DNA of 64,000 nt from Luzula sylvatica (lineage: Eukaryota; Streptophyta; Magnoliopsida; Poales; Juncaceae), in NCBI GenBank assembly GCA_946800325.1, contig OX326958.1, forward strand, positions 28,994,914 to 29,058,913, in the 5' to 3' direction. The notes under the pieces are model-generated. The model was not told the DNA's origin. It made no database searches and was given only the letters and a program-made list of their open reading frames with translations. A program made the position numbers and the translations under genes. Position 1 is the stretch's first letter. Every line of letters begins with the position of its first letter. Of the stretch, positions 44,112-55,898 are shown piece by piece.

Positions 44112-45126
44112 ATGAGCAAACCGGCGAGAGATTTACTTCGTCAGCTTTCGGCTACCTCCACTCAGCTCGAGATTAAGCAGGAGCGGCCGAGTACTCATAA
44201 TGGATCCGACGAGATTGAGCTCAGTTTAGGTCTCTCCCTTAATGGATCTTTCGGCGTGGATCCGTCGAAGAAAACCAAACTTATTCGCTCTTCTTCCGTC
44301 GCTTGCTTCGCTCCTGCGGAGATTGAGCGTCCTCTTGTCAGAATGAGTTCCTTGCCTAGTGAAGAACTCCAGGTTTTGAAGCGACTGGAGGCGAAGAGGA
44401 AGCGACTGGAGAGGAGGAATTCGCTTAACAAGAACGGCGGAGAGAAATGTGAGGAGGAGCTTGTTCCGAAAAGACGGAAAGTCGAGGGTGAAAGTGAAAA
44501 TTTGCCCAATGGCTTGTTAACGGATCGGGTTGATTTAAATAACGGTTCGGTATCCCAGGGAAGCTCCTCGAGCTTTGATTTTGCTGGTGTCGATGCAAAA
44601 CAAATTCAAGGTATGATAATTTCTCTTTCAAAGATTTTTTGATTTGAATTTCAAATTTCAAATCATTTAATTTGAATTATTGATCTAATTTTCCTCAGAT
44701 AAAATGGCGGTACTCACGAATTGCACTGAGAAAAAGAGCGTAAATTCATCGCTTCAAACCTCGATCAACGACCATTTACAACCGGAACATAAACGGTCGT
44801 CCTCGATCTCACCGTCGCCGAGCTTACTAACCGGGATTCCGAATCCCGGGAAACGGATTCCCGGAAGAGCACACAGCTTCAGCGTAGTCGAAAGAAACAT
44901 GCTTCACGAGATGCCGTGCGTATCGACGAAAGGCGAGGGACCCAACGGTAAAAAGGTCGATGGGTTTCTTTACAAATATAACAAAGGGGAGGAGGTGAGG
45001 ATCGTTTGCGTTTGTCACGGGAGATTCTTAACGCCGGCGGAGTTCGTCAGACATGCCGGCGGCGGCGAAGTGGCGCATCCGTTAAGGCATATTACTGTGA
45101 ATGCTTCTCCTACTACATTTGCATGA
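44112..45126 (+). CDS. Ninja-family protein (ABI5-binding protein type)
   Basis: Exons 44112-44610 and 44699-45126 give 308 aa. An N-terminal EAR motif IELSLGLSL (35-43) recruits TOPLESS-type co-repressors. A basic coiled region follows ([15 protein letters not shown] and PKRRKVEGE, a likely nuclear signal). The C-terminal NINJA domain includes [20 protein letters not shown], then [20 protein letters not shown] and the ending HPLRHITVN. In NINJA it binds JAZ proteins, and in AFPs it binds ABI5. Length and the single intron fit AFPs better than NINJA itself. It should act as a nuclear adaptor of transcriptional repression in ABA or jasmonate signalling. The GTG-started upstream extension to 43971 is 5' leader. 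Confidence 0.92.
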
Positions 45127-45530
45127 GAATTTTATTGATTTTTGGAAGTCTTTTTTTTTAATTAATTAGTTTGAATTTTTATTAATGGTTTAAAAACTAA
45201 AAAGTTGAAAAACCATTTTTATTTGGTTCTTCAGAAGTTTGGTTATCTTGAAATGTAAATAGGTATTTAGGGAGTTTTTTTTTTTTGAGTTATAATTCTA
45301 TTTTGAGAGAATTTTGTTAATGAAATGCCTGATTAATTGAAGTAATATTAATTTGGGTTTTTATTTTTATATTAGTACTTTTTCAGGAGAAAAATGGTTT
45401 GTGAATTTATGATACAATTTGATAATTTACTATGCTTCCTGTATTTGACAAGGTGATAAGTTCAGTGTATTTGTTGGTCTATTTGATGAATGTGCACTTA
45501 ATGGTATCATTACTTAAATCAAATAAACCA

Positions 45531-46389
45531 GGGAAATTTTTGGAAAAACCCCTCTTTTTTGGGATATTCCAAGAAACTTCCTATCTTTTTGAAAATTTCA
45601 AAAAATCCCTTCTATAAAAATTTTATTTTCAAATACCTATTGGAGTCAAAATTAACCATGAATAGTGTTAAAAAAAAAATTGATCAAAATACACTTCTAT
45701 TTTCATATGTAGTAATTAAAAAAATATTTTTGTTATTAATTATGTTAGTTTGAAAATAATTCATAAATATTTTTTAACATGTAGTGATTTCACAAAAATA
45801 AAATTATTAAATGTTGTGTTTGTATAATTTTAATCTTATATTTATTATTCACGAAAAACTAACATCAGATAATAATAAAATAAACACCTTGAAAATATAT
45901 TGATAGAAAAATATCTTTTTAAACATCTATTTTTTTCGTTCTTCATTTATGTAATTTTTTTTAATAATTTAATGATATTTTAATTTTTAAATATATGCAT
46001 GGTGTTCTTTTAATATTTTTTTTCATCATATTATTATTTTATGTTAGTTTTTCAAGAAAAAAATATAAAAGTCAAATATATATAATGTATGAAATATTAA
46101 AATTATGTAAATATAACATATGATAGTTATTTTTAGTAAATTATTATAAGCTGAAAAAAGTTTAGGATTTTTTTAAAATTAATAAAAAATAACAAAAATA
46201 TTATTTTAATTACTACAAATATTATTTTAATTACAACATAGGTAAAAAGAAGGGTATTTTGATCATAATTTTTTTTTAACATTATTCATGGTCAGTTTTA
46301 ATTCCATAGGGAGGTATTTGAAAATAAAAATTTGGTAGAAGACATTTTTGGAATTTCAAAAAATATAGGGGTTTTTTTGAAAATTTCCC
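45531..46389. mobile_element. Long-TIR MULE-like element, 859 bp
   Basis: Arms of about 150 bp (45531-45690 and 46237-46389) are inverse: GGGAAATTTT, AAACCCCT, TTTTATTTTCAAATACCT, ACCATGAATA.TGTTAAAAA and GATCAAAATAC occur in the same order on the left and on the reversed right. The flanks AATAAACCA (45522-45530) and AATAAACAA (46390-46398) match at 8 of 9 positions. No transposase. It lies about 400 bp downstream of the AFP gene. Confidence 0.78.
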
Positions 46390-46399
46390 AATAAACAAT

Positions 46400-47254
46400 A
46401 TACAATTGATTGTGTTGTCGTATCATTACTCGTGGAAACGTATATGGGGATTAAAATATAATTTTTCTAGAGAATGCAAGAGGGACAAATGAGTAGTATC
46501 TGTTCCCAAGTTGCATGAGTGATAAATAATAAATAATTTATAATATAGAACATTGCATAAATGTACAAATGTCCCTGAATTATGATTTAATTTAATTTGG
46601 CAATAATCTGTGTTATATTGATGCTTTGAATACTTTGTCATTTTGTTTTCTTAATAATAATTAATACCCAAGAACGGTACTTAATTGTTTTATATATATT
46701 CATTTTTATTTTCCGAAAGAAATTAATCCAATATTCGTAAATATATTTGATATTATTTTTTATTGATAATACCAATGCACCTAACCACTAGACTATGAAT
46801 ATAAAATATTTGTTGGATAAACATAAATATCAAATATTGTAAACAACGTATACGTATCTGAATATTTTTGCTTCGAAATAATAATGAATTCTATTATATT
46901 CAGATATTATTTTGAAATAATAATGTTAAAAAATAACTTATCAAATTTAAAATTGAAATAACATAATTGCATATGCAACTAAATAATTGAATATGACGAA
47001 TTGATAATTTATAATAAAATATTTTAATTATAACGAATTTTTAATATATTTTATGTTAAATATATAAATTATAATTTAATAAAACAATTATAACTTCTTA
47101 TATATAATAGCATGTCCTATTCTAACCTTTTTGAAAAATTAATGTAATGACCATTTTCATACCATTTTAGGATGTGATATTTGTATATGTATTTGTACCG
47201 CCAACAAATGTGACTAGCGCAGCGCCCGTAGGAATCTTACCAATGAATCATTTG
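46400..47254. other. AT-rich spacer with a SINE-like scrap
   Basis: At 46767-46798 the minus strand reads CATAGTCTAGTGGTTAGGTG, similar to a tRNA A-box region of plant SINEs, and nothing else of the element is left. At 47217-47238 GACTAGCGCAGCGCCCG could be an inverted Helitron-like end. No gene seen. Confidence 0.4.
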
Positions 47255-48290
47255 GGCTTGTTTGGATGCATTAGTTTTTTTAGTATACGATAGTTAATTT
47301 CTAAGAATTGGGAGTGTAAAAAGTGAAATCCTATATGGTAAAAAAATTTTTAAGGATTCATGTAATGTTATGTTTGAACGTAATTATTGGAATTTTATAG
47401 AAATGTAATTTAAAGAAATTTACTTGTGTTATTTTATATAATATAATTTAATTTAATTTAACACAATATACTATAATATTGTATAATATAGTATAGTATA
47501 GTATAATATGCTATGCTATATATAATACAATTTAATTTAATTCAAAATAATATAATATAGTATAGTATAGTATAATTTGATATAATATAATATATTCCAA
47601 AACAACATATTTAATGTAATATATTATAATATAATATAGCATAATTTATTCTAAATTAATAATATTATGTTATAATATACTATACTACACTATAATTTAA
47701 TTTAATATAATGTAATGAATTAGAATAGAATAGAAAATATATATATATATATATATATTATTATATATGATAATTTAATATAATATTATGCATTGTTATA
47801 AATTGCGATATAGCGGTCCATTGCGCTTGGACTGTAATTTACATAGGATCAACGACATTGCGCGGTATTACAGTGATATTGCGGCGCTATTTAGTAGGTT
47901 GCGGTATTACGTTTTATAAATATTTATTACGATTTGCGCTATATAGGCGCAATTGCGCCGCAATTTAAATCCCTGATATTATGCAATAAATTATAATGTA
48001 ATATAGTATATTATAATATAATTTTATATAAAACAATATAATATAATATTTACATAATATGATATAATATAATTAAAACGATACAATAAAATATAAGAAA
48101 ATTATGATATGATATGATATGTATAAAATTTATGAAAATTATTTAATAATATTTGCACTTCTACCTTAATAAAATATTGTTTTCATGATTTCCAAAAAAA
48201 ATTACTACAAAGATTTTAACACTTTATTATACAAAATATCTTAGAGATTCTTTAATCAAATCCTAAATAGCATCTAAACATGCACTAGTA
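47255..48290. mobile_element. Candidate TIR element filled with TATAATA repeats
   Basis: GGGCTTGTTTGGATGCATTAG at 47257 pairs loosely with the reversed right end GTGCATGTTTAGATGCTATT near 48288. Such GGGCTTGTTTGG ends are common in plant Tourist-like MITEs. Between them lies 650 bp of degenerate TAATATAATATAGTATAG repeat. Target duplication not identified. Confidence 0.4.
47790..47985. repeat. TTGCG-rich insert, hAT-like
   Basis: Within the AT repeats, a block with repeated ATTGCG, GCGGTATTAC and GGCGCAATTGCGCCGCAATT words ends TTAAATCCCTG, the complement of a CAGGGATTTAA hAT-type terminus. The left end (TTGTTATAAATTGCG) is worn. Confidence 0.4.
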
Positions 48291-48952
48291 AAAAAATTGT
48301 ATGGTGTTTTGTGATAAATTGATGATCATTGGTTGCATCTCAAGTGAACATTATTCTAGTTTAGTTTTAAGTTTGGCCAAGTAAACAATATTTCCTTTCA
48401 GTAGTACCCTTGTAAAATAAACGAATAAATTATCAATTAAAACAACCTAAAGCAAATAAGATTAAGATCAAATCAATTTCCAAAATTCAGTACAATACAA
48501 TAACACAAATTCTAGTACACTGATCTATCAATATATTAGAAAAAGAGTCTTTAGCCACTATAAAATAACAAAAACAAAAACAAAAACAATGAAGATAGTG
48601 ATGGGGTGGGGAACTGTCGAGTGTCCTCCGTCGAGGACGTCGACATCGACATCGCAAGTTATTGTGAACTGTCATCAATCAAGGAAAACTTCTAACCATT
48701 AATTACCGACCCGATAGCACTTTTTTAAACCATTTACTAACGAACTATCCTTTTGACATTAAATAATACATAATAGCATATAAATTATAGTAACGTAAAA
48801 TTTCCCCAAGTATGATCATATAATTGAAGGGCTTATTTGTAAAACACTGAACATACATATCAAAATAGGGTAATTCTATGATAGAATTTTTTTCTTACAA
48901 AAGATCATTATTAAAACGGTATTTTTGATAATTTGTTCATTTAATAGTAATA

Positions 48953-49315
48953 TTCAAGTGTGTTTTCATGAATTAATGATAGGCAAAATAGTAAAATTTT
49001 ATCATACATATAAAAAAAAGTTCCAATTAATTGGAAGTACTGAAATTACCCTTTCAAATTACCCATCAAAATATCAAGTGTGTTTAGTGTTTTCATGAAT
49101 TAGTGATAGGCAAAACAGTAAAATTTTATCATACATACAAAAAAAAATTCAATTAATTGGAAGTACTGAAATTACCCTTTCAAATTATCCATCAAAATAT
49201 CAAGTGCGTTTTTATGAATTAATGATAGGCAAAATAGTAAAATTTTATCATACATACAAAAAAAAAAAAAAAAAATTCCAATTAATCGAAAGCACTGAAA
49301 TTACCCATCAAAATA
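48953..49315. repeat. Three tandem copies of a 115-130 bp unit
   Basis: Copies start near 48953, 49079 and 49200. Each reads TATGAATTA.TGATAGGCAAA, AGTAAAATTTTATCATACAT, a poly-A stretch, CAATTAAT.GAAAG.ACTGAAATTACC and ATCAAAATA. Copies differ mainly in A-run length. Non-coding. Confidence 0.85.
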
Positions 49316-49844
49316 CAAGCAATTGCATGGTCTTTGAACAAGAATTATTTTTTCTTGCAGAACACAACTTGGTGGTAAAAAAAATGAGAAGATACAACCC
49401 TCCAAATCAATCAAAGAAGCAAGTTGGAGGGGGCTGAAATAAGAGAGATTTAGTCCAAGATTTGCTGGTCGAGTGCGGTCCAATCAAATTTCATCACATT
49501 CTATCTCTTCTAACTCTGACAAGGACTCGTGTTATGTTCATATTATTATACTAATTATTACAAAGTCGGGTCTCGTTTAAAACACTAATACGAATTATTG
49601 AAGCCTTCGTGGAGGGAAGTAATTGGTTGAGTAATAAAGAGGAACATATTTGACATGCCAACACACGCAAAAAAAGCAGGAGATTCTATATGTGAGGCTT
49701 TGAACATTTGAAAACTACTGTGCTGTAAAGATTTCTGCAGTCTTATAACTAATCATGATTGCCTAATTGGTAAACAGTGCATATATTTTGTGTAAAAAAA
49801 AAGAAATAGCATGAGTGCCCTTTCAAAATTAAATATTATGATTA

Positions 49845-50200
49845 TAACCGGATCTCGAAATATCGGTCTGTATTACTGTTATATTTATTTGTTTTATATC
49901 GTTAATCGATTCGTGACCGTTACGATAATATTCTATATCGTTTGAACAAATCAGTCGTCCCGGTTTATAATCATAAACCGATTTAAATTTGGGTCATTTT
50001 TTTTTTAATTTTATCAGATTGAACCGGCCCATTATTTTGTATTTGCTCAAATAATTCGGTATTATAAATTATTGTTGTTGAATTTTAAATGTTAATCATG
50101 TAAAATTTTCAAGTAATTTTAGACGTAAAGTATAAATAAATGTTACAAAATTTTATTTAATATCGAAAAATAAGAAAACAACATATATGATCCTGATATG
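49845..50200. repeat. Short member of the 33.0-34.9 kb repeat family
   Basis: It shares ATCGATTCGTGACCGTTACGAT and the TCATGTAAAATTTTCAA block with 33030-34850. It lacks the GC-rich insert. Words AAACCGATTT and CGGTTTATAAT give it local inverted symmetry. Family unassigned. Confidence 0.55.
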
Positions 50201-50678
50201 ATTTTGTTATCCCGGTCAAATCATGTATCATTTTCCTCAGAGATCTATAATCAGTGCAATATCTATAATTGATTATAACCACAATATATATAAGGTACTA
50301 TTTATACCTTATCTTATCTCCAATTTGCATCAAAATATACTCTAATTAAAATGATATAGTATTTCTCATGCTTTGTATGAACTTTGTGGATATGTTATTA
50401 CTTATTATACACATGATACTTCTTATGCTTTATAGAGTAATGTATGATATCCACAATGATATTTCAATAATTTACGGGGACACAAGAAATTATGCTTGGA
50501 AGCACTGAGTAAGCAAAGATATCTTAACTAGATTAATTAGGGCAAATACTGAAACAAATATTCTACAAGTATTACCAAAAGTAACAACTCCCAAATTCCA
50601 CAAAATTCACCACATAACCCTTCCAAATTGAAAATTAGAAATCCGAATCCTAAAACACACAACCTAAATTTCAAATTA

Positions 50679-53600
50679 TTAGACAGACATTTTAGAAATC
50701 TCTTCGAGCAGGTAGTTAGATTCGATCGAAGGGTCCACAGGCAATTGGCCGCGCACAGTGATTCGCTGTCTCTTCTCATTCATGTACTCGCTCTGAGTCA
50801 CGCTCACCCTAAACAAATAGGGCAACCACGTTGCCTCTTTTAACTTCACCAAGTATTTCTCTTCATCCTATTAATCATCATTAAAATTAATAAAAGCTTA
50901 ATAATATAATGATATAATTATAATAATACCTCTGATTTAATTTTATCGAGCTCGTCAGCACTGCAACCAATAATTTGTTCAGCGTGTTCATTAAACACCG
51001 AAATCCATGCTTCTCCAGTCGGGTCTGAAACTTTCGCATTCATTATGTACCTATAAAATATTCGAATTTTAAGAGCATGATATTTATATTGATTTTATAA
51101 TAAAATTAAATGTAATACCTGAGAGAGCATTGGTCATCATTTTTCTGACAAGACTCGCACCAAAAGCCTGATCCAATGGCTTCGGTTACTTTCTTGTTGC
51201 AAGTCGTGCATGCTCTGTACCACATTGTTTGATCTGGCTTTATCAAACTTATATACGCATTTATGCTGAAAAACACAGGCTGCGAAATGTACAAAATATC
51301 ATAAATAACCCTACAAAAATAATTAAGATTTAAAAGAAGGCTTTTTGTGAAAAGTACCTTGTCTTGGCCCAAAGAAAGGTCGCTTGTGATGTGAGAAAGG
51401 AAGACTCGATCAGAGTTCATTGATTTTATACCATTTCTGGCATTTGGCGAAGCCATTTCGGATCCTATTGATGCCAGTGTGGTGGTTTTGCCTTCTGAAT
51501 CATACCTTAAATCAAATAAATATATTTTAATGAAAATTACTGATTTAGTGATTATTTTAGATAAAATAATAAATTGGTAATTTGAGAGAATGTTTTACCA
51601 AGATTTGAGTTTTGTCGCCTCGGGTAAGTCTGGGTTTATTTGCACTATGCTCTTGTTTACAGTAGAGAGAGAAACACCTAAAGAGAAAATTAGGGTTTAT
51701 TATATTTTTTAATTACAGATTTAGGGAAATCTGTAATTATATTGTGAAAAATATGTACCTTGAAAATCCCCAACTTTGAGGGCCTTCATTGCAATTATGG
51801 GAGAAGTGTCAACCATATCCAATAATTCTTGCCCTAAGTTCGTGGCAAGATCACCCCATAGCGAAACCACCACAGTTTTGTTCCTGAAATTCAAATTTTA
51901 ATTTCAGCATACGATAAGGAAAATAAGTTAGTAAAATTTTAAATTTAATCATTTTGATGTTACTTACGAGTCATCTGCAATGGTAATATCACGCTTTGGA
52001 ATTGTTTCATTATCAATCTTTCTCCTAATACTCATAGTAGGAGACACATTTTGCACAATTCCAATCACATCTACACAAACCATAATAAAAATTAGTCAGT
52101 CATAAATACCAAATTTTGAGGGGTCAAAATGCAAACTTACCAATAAGTTCTCTAGAATTAACATAGGAGCCAAGTTGATCGATTTTAACAAAATCAAACT
52201 TTGTTTCAGGGACGAAAATCTCTCCCTCAGCCTCTTCAACTATCGCATTTTCATTCAGAGTCATTTCATAATCATTTCGAACAGTTTTGAATTGCTTGTT
52301 TGCAATTCGAAGAGAGCCTTTCGAGATGTAATAAACTTTTCCAAGTTCAAATTTCGGGTAGAATTTCTTTGCAGATTCATTAAACATAGTTGCTTGGATT
52401 TGTGTACCCTGTTCATCAGAGAGAAAATCATTATAAATTTTGCACATATAACCTTGAAAAGTTTATTAATTGCAAGTATAAACAACATACATCTTCATCA
52501 GTCAATTCGACATTGAAAACATGGCCTTCGCCCCTGGCATTCTTATAGGTTCTCAAATTGCCTTTGCTTGTGACTCGCACTTTTATGGTCCAATTACCCT
52601 GATACGGGTTCAAGGACACTAACGGGTGTACCCGTCTCGTCATTGACAACCTTGCAGCTGGCGCAGCACTACAGAAGAAAGTAATATTTAATATTACAAG
52701 GGTTATTTAAGTAATTATTGGGCTTTAAGTTAGATTGATAAAAGGGCTTACTTTGAATGCTCATCTTTGATGATTTGCATTGCAGATTTTACCACTTGAT
52801 CTTGTTTGGGTTTGATGGAAATTGACAGTCCCACCCCTTCCGTTTTTGCCTTTTTGGCTTCTCTGAGTTCAGTTTCTTCTTTTTTCACTTCGGTTTTTAT
52901 TTCAGCGTCGAGTGATGATGCCACAACCTCACATTTCGTCACAATTAATGCCCTGAAAATTGAGTTTTGAGAAATTAGTTTAGATCATTTGTGAATTTGA
53001 ATTAAGGAAATCAATTAAGGGAGAAAAATTGAGATTTACTTTTCAGGTTGGTTTGGAATTGAGTTGCAAGTGTAATCAAGAACACGAATCAGGCCAAGAT
53101 TTTGGAGATTCCCAGAATTAATTTCTGATGCAAAATGAGTGGGAAGCATTGCTTTGATTTTCATCTCACCATCACTGGCCATGAATCTGAAAATCACAAT
53201 CACCAAAAAATTAATTGATAAATGAAAAAACAAAAATAACCTAGTTCATGATACAATATTAAATTGACAAATTAGTGGAATAATTCAACGAGATTTAAAT
53301 GAACTAAACAAGTATCGAGGTTTAAACCTAATAACACTGAAAATAAACATATTTTAACACTTGACTTGTTCTAATTTATACTTCAAGAAGATGTATGCTT
53401 GCGAACAACAGATCCAGCTCAAGAATAATAATCAAGAAATTAAAGAGCAGATCAGCAAGAACATATTAAAACATATACAAATCTACAATAAACCAAACTA
53501 TACCCAAACCCAACTAAGAATAAACAAAATCGAGAAAAAGAAAAGCATACGTGAATCTGGTGCTGCTATTGCCGATCGGTTTGAGATCCACGACCTGAAC

Positions 53601-53687
53601 AACAACTCCAGGAAATTCCGATCCCGAATCCGTATTCGGGTTGTCCAACAAAGCCCTAATACCTCCTGCAGTCAAACTTTTCTCCAT
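50679..53687 (-). CDS. RPA1: Replication protein A 70-kDa DNA-binding subunit (RPA1)
   Basis: Twelve exons join in phase to 618 aa: 53551-53687, 53040-53186, 52752-52952, 52491-52668, 52141-52408, 51968-52070, 51759-51883, 51599-51677, 51358-51505, 51119-51279, 50930-51050, 50679-50867. The N-terminal OB fold has VVVQVVDLKPIG and IKAMLP; a linker rich in Lys/Glu follows. DNA-binding folds A and B start at HPLVSLNPYQGNWTIKVRV and contain FNVELTDEDGTQI, IVQNVSP and VVVSLWGD. Fold C carries a four-cysteine zinc ribbon, CTTCNKKV...FWCESC. RPA70 binds single-stranded DNA with RPA32 and RPA14 in replication and repair. Length and the N-terminal OB fold fit the plant RPA1A/B/D types. The RPA1C-type C-terminal knuckle is absent. 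Confidence 0.96.
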
Positions 53688-53723
53688 TTCTTCTCCTAAT
53701 CTCTTCTTTTTCTTCTCCTAATC

Positions 53724-53732
53724 TTAGGGTTT
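53724..53732 (-). promoter_or_regulatory. Telo-box in the RPA1 leader
   Basis: The minus strand reads AAACCCTAA about 40 bp before the ATG. Telo-boxes in leaders of plant genes for replication and translation act together with other sites in dividing cells. Confidence 0.6.
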
Positions 53733-53780
53733 CAGATCTGAGAAATTCTTCGATGGAGGGAAGAAGTAAAAGGCCGTGCC

Positions 53781-53990
53781 TTTTATAAATGGGCGCTTGG
53801 AATTTCGGCGGGAATTTTTGGTTATTTAGGTTTTTGGTTTACGCGGGAATTATTTCGCTGTGGACCGTGACACCTGTGTGGGACATTATGACGTGCAGTG
53901 AATTATTGGTAGTGTACGATGAGCCGAGTCCATGTAATTTTGTATACCGGAGGGAACATTGAAATATTGTATTTCCCTTGGCGCTAAAAT
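53781..53990 (-). promoter_or_regulatory. RPA1 core promoter: TATA box and E2F-like sites
   Basis: The minus strand reads ATTTATAAAAGG (53779-53790), a TATA box. Farther upstream the plus strand reads TTTCGGCGGGAATTT (53803-53817), ACGCGGGAAT (53841-53850) and TTGGCGCTAAAA (53979-53990). All fit the E2F consensus TTTSSCGC/GCGGGAA on one strand. S-phase control by E2F is known for plant replication genes, so these sites agree with the product. Confidence 0.65.
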
Positions 53991-54409
53991 TGGAGAATAA
54001 TAATAGGCTTGATTGGGCCGGATCTTTTTTTAATAATAATATATATAATATCTGGGCTGGGCTGGGTAAAAATCTGAAATATCATATATACCCTGCCAAA
54101 AATCTAAAATATTTAATTTGTCCAAAAAGTTTTAAGAGTTGTTCCATTCCCTAAATAAATATGATATTTAGCAAAATTAATGTCTGTGTATATTTTGAAA
54201 TTTTTTAAAAAATAAATATGATTTTTCAGGTTTTTGATAAATTTTAGGAATGATTTCATTCTTTACAAAAAGGTCTATTTTTAATAGAGAATAATGAAGC
54301 GAAGCAACGATAAAAATTTATACAATCACGACACATACAGTTTTCAGAATTCGGCAATCCATAACCATACAAAAGAGAATGAACTTTTATTATTACACAA
54401 CAAGTACTC
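53991..54409. other. Spacer between RPA1 promoter and the next gene
   Basis: AT-rich sequence without a frame. The part near 54300-54409 probably carries the 3' UTR of the minus-strand unknown gene. Confidence 0.5.
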
Positions 54410-55026
54410 TCAAATCCCAATCAGTACCGCATAACCAGCCACTTTCGATTCGTCTCCTCGATCATCAAATCCCAATCGGAGCTGCTTCCTGAAAAACAAA
54501 ATTAATAATAAGAACTTTATTTCTGTACAGAAACAGAAATAAATTGTTAAGAAATAAGAAATTAAATTACTTTGGATACGTTCTTAGGAAACAAATCTTC
54601 TTGGAACGAAGTCGTCTTTCCGAGGCCACTTCCTTTTCTATTCCTGTAAAGAAGTCTCTTCGAAACTGGAGATATGAGGAGATCGGTGGGACTCATACAC
54701 CTGCAGAGAAAACTAATTGTTTCAGTATTCGATCGATTTCAATCAATTCACCCCCAAATAAATCAATTTGAATTATCAAGAAAAACAGACCTATCAGAGA
54801 AATTAGGCGCCTTAGGGTTAGGTAACTGGAGACGATGGATTGGAGTGATGCTTTTCAAACCACTGTCTTTTCTCGCAAGCTTCTTCTCAGCAGTCTTTGG
54901 AGAATCGACGGTTTCAGCAGTTTTCTCAACCATGATTGATGAGTTTGCAATTGGGTTCTCTACCTCTGCGGAATGAGAAATTGAAGGAGATTGTTCTTTG
55001 GGAAGCTCGCAATTGTCCATATCCAT
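54410..55026 (-). CDS. Small unknown plant protein, Ser/Pro-rich, last exon uncertain
   Basis: Exon 1 is 54791-55026 and exon 2 is 54571-54700; they join in phase and read 122 codons. I do not recognise the family. Visible traits are an acidic N-terminus, several SP/TP sites (SPSIS, DSPKT, SITPIH, MSPTDLL, ISPVSK) that could be CDK targets, and a Lys/Arg-rich KRLLYRNRKG stretch. The third exon is unclear: acceptor choice gives either EAAPIGI and a stop at 54465 or a longer QLRLGFDDRGDE end with a stop at 54410. Without splicing, exon 2 ends two codons later. The leader has a telo-box (55041-55049). It shares its upstream region with the glycine-rich RNA-binding gene. Confidence 0.6.
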
Positions 55027-55898
55027 TGTTCTTTGATGGATTAGGGTTTTGGTGTTGGTAAGTGAGGATCGAGAGAGAGAGAGAGCGAGATGAATTTAAG
55101 AAAGAAAGGTTCATTTGTTACCGTTGGTGGAAAGGAGGCAACGGTCGACTTTGCTTTGAAAATCGTGCAGCTCTTTTTGGAAAGAGACAAAGAATGATGT
55201 CAATCCAACGCCTTCTTCCTCAAGAAAATATCCGTTGTTCAATCCAACGGTTAGAATATCTTGGCTTCACATCTACGGACAAGATTAACTCCAACATAAG
55301 AGTACTCAATTTCACTCTTTATCGAGGGTATGAACGTAAAGAAACATGAAATGTATTCTCGACTTTTCTAGAAACCGAGAAACGAAGTCTCGAATGTTGA
55401 TAAACCCTGGTTGAACCTGAAAGATTGACATTCATACTACTAGGGTTCGTGCGTCTGCGTGGAGAGCTCAAAGCGAAGCGACGATAAAGATACAGGTCAA
55501 AAAAACCATACTTCGAGAACGATTTATTTCTTGTTTTTCCTTTGATTTTTAGATTATTGTTCTCTGGAATACGATTTGTAGAGGTATTTATTAATACTTT
55601 CACGGTTGATTCGTTTTTTTGCTCATTTTTGTGTTATTTGTCATGATTTATTCTTGTTTACGGGTTTAATTAAGCATGATCCATTTTATTATCGAGTTCT
55701 ATTTGATAGATAAGGGGATTTTTGAGACTGTCGTTGACTGATTTTCTTTTGATTTAATCAATTATTTGTTGAAAAAATTAAACATTTTGAAAGATGATTT
55801 ATGTAAAATGAAAGCAATTTCATCAGATTTATTCACTTCTGCTCGACTGCACAAAATTTGTTCACATTTATCTCATTTATCTTTTTCAGGTTTAAAAG
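55027..55898. promoter_or_regulatory. Head-to-head upstream region of two genes
   Basis: The two ATGs (55026 minus, 55899 plus) are 870 bp apart. TTAGGGTTT at 55041 and TAGGGTTCG near 55441 are telo-box-like, one on each side. The plus-strand gene probably has a leader intron: a CAG/GTCAAAAAA donor at 55496 and a TTTTTCAG/GTTTAAAAG acceptor at 55889. A GAGAGAGAGAGAGCGAGA tract lies at 55071-55088. Confidence 0.5.
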
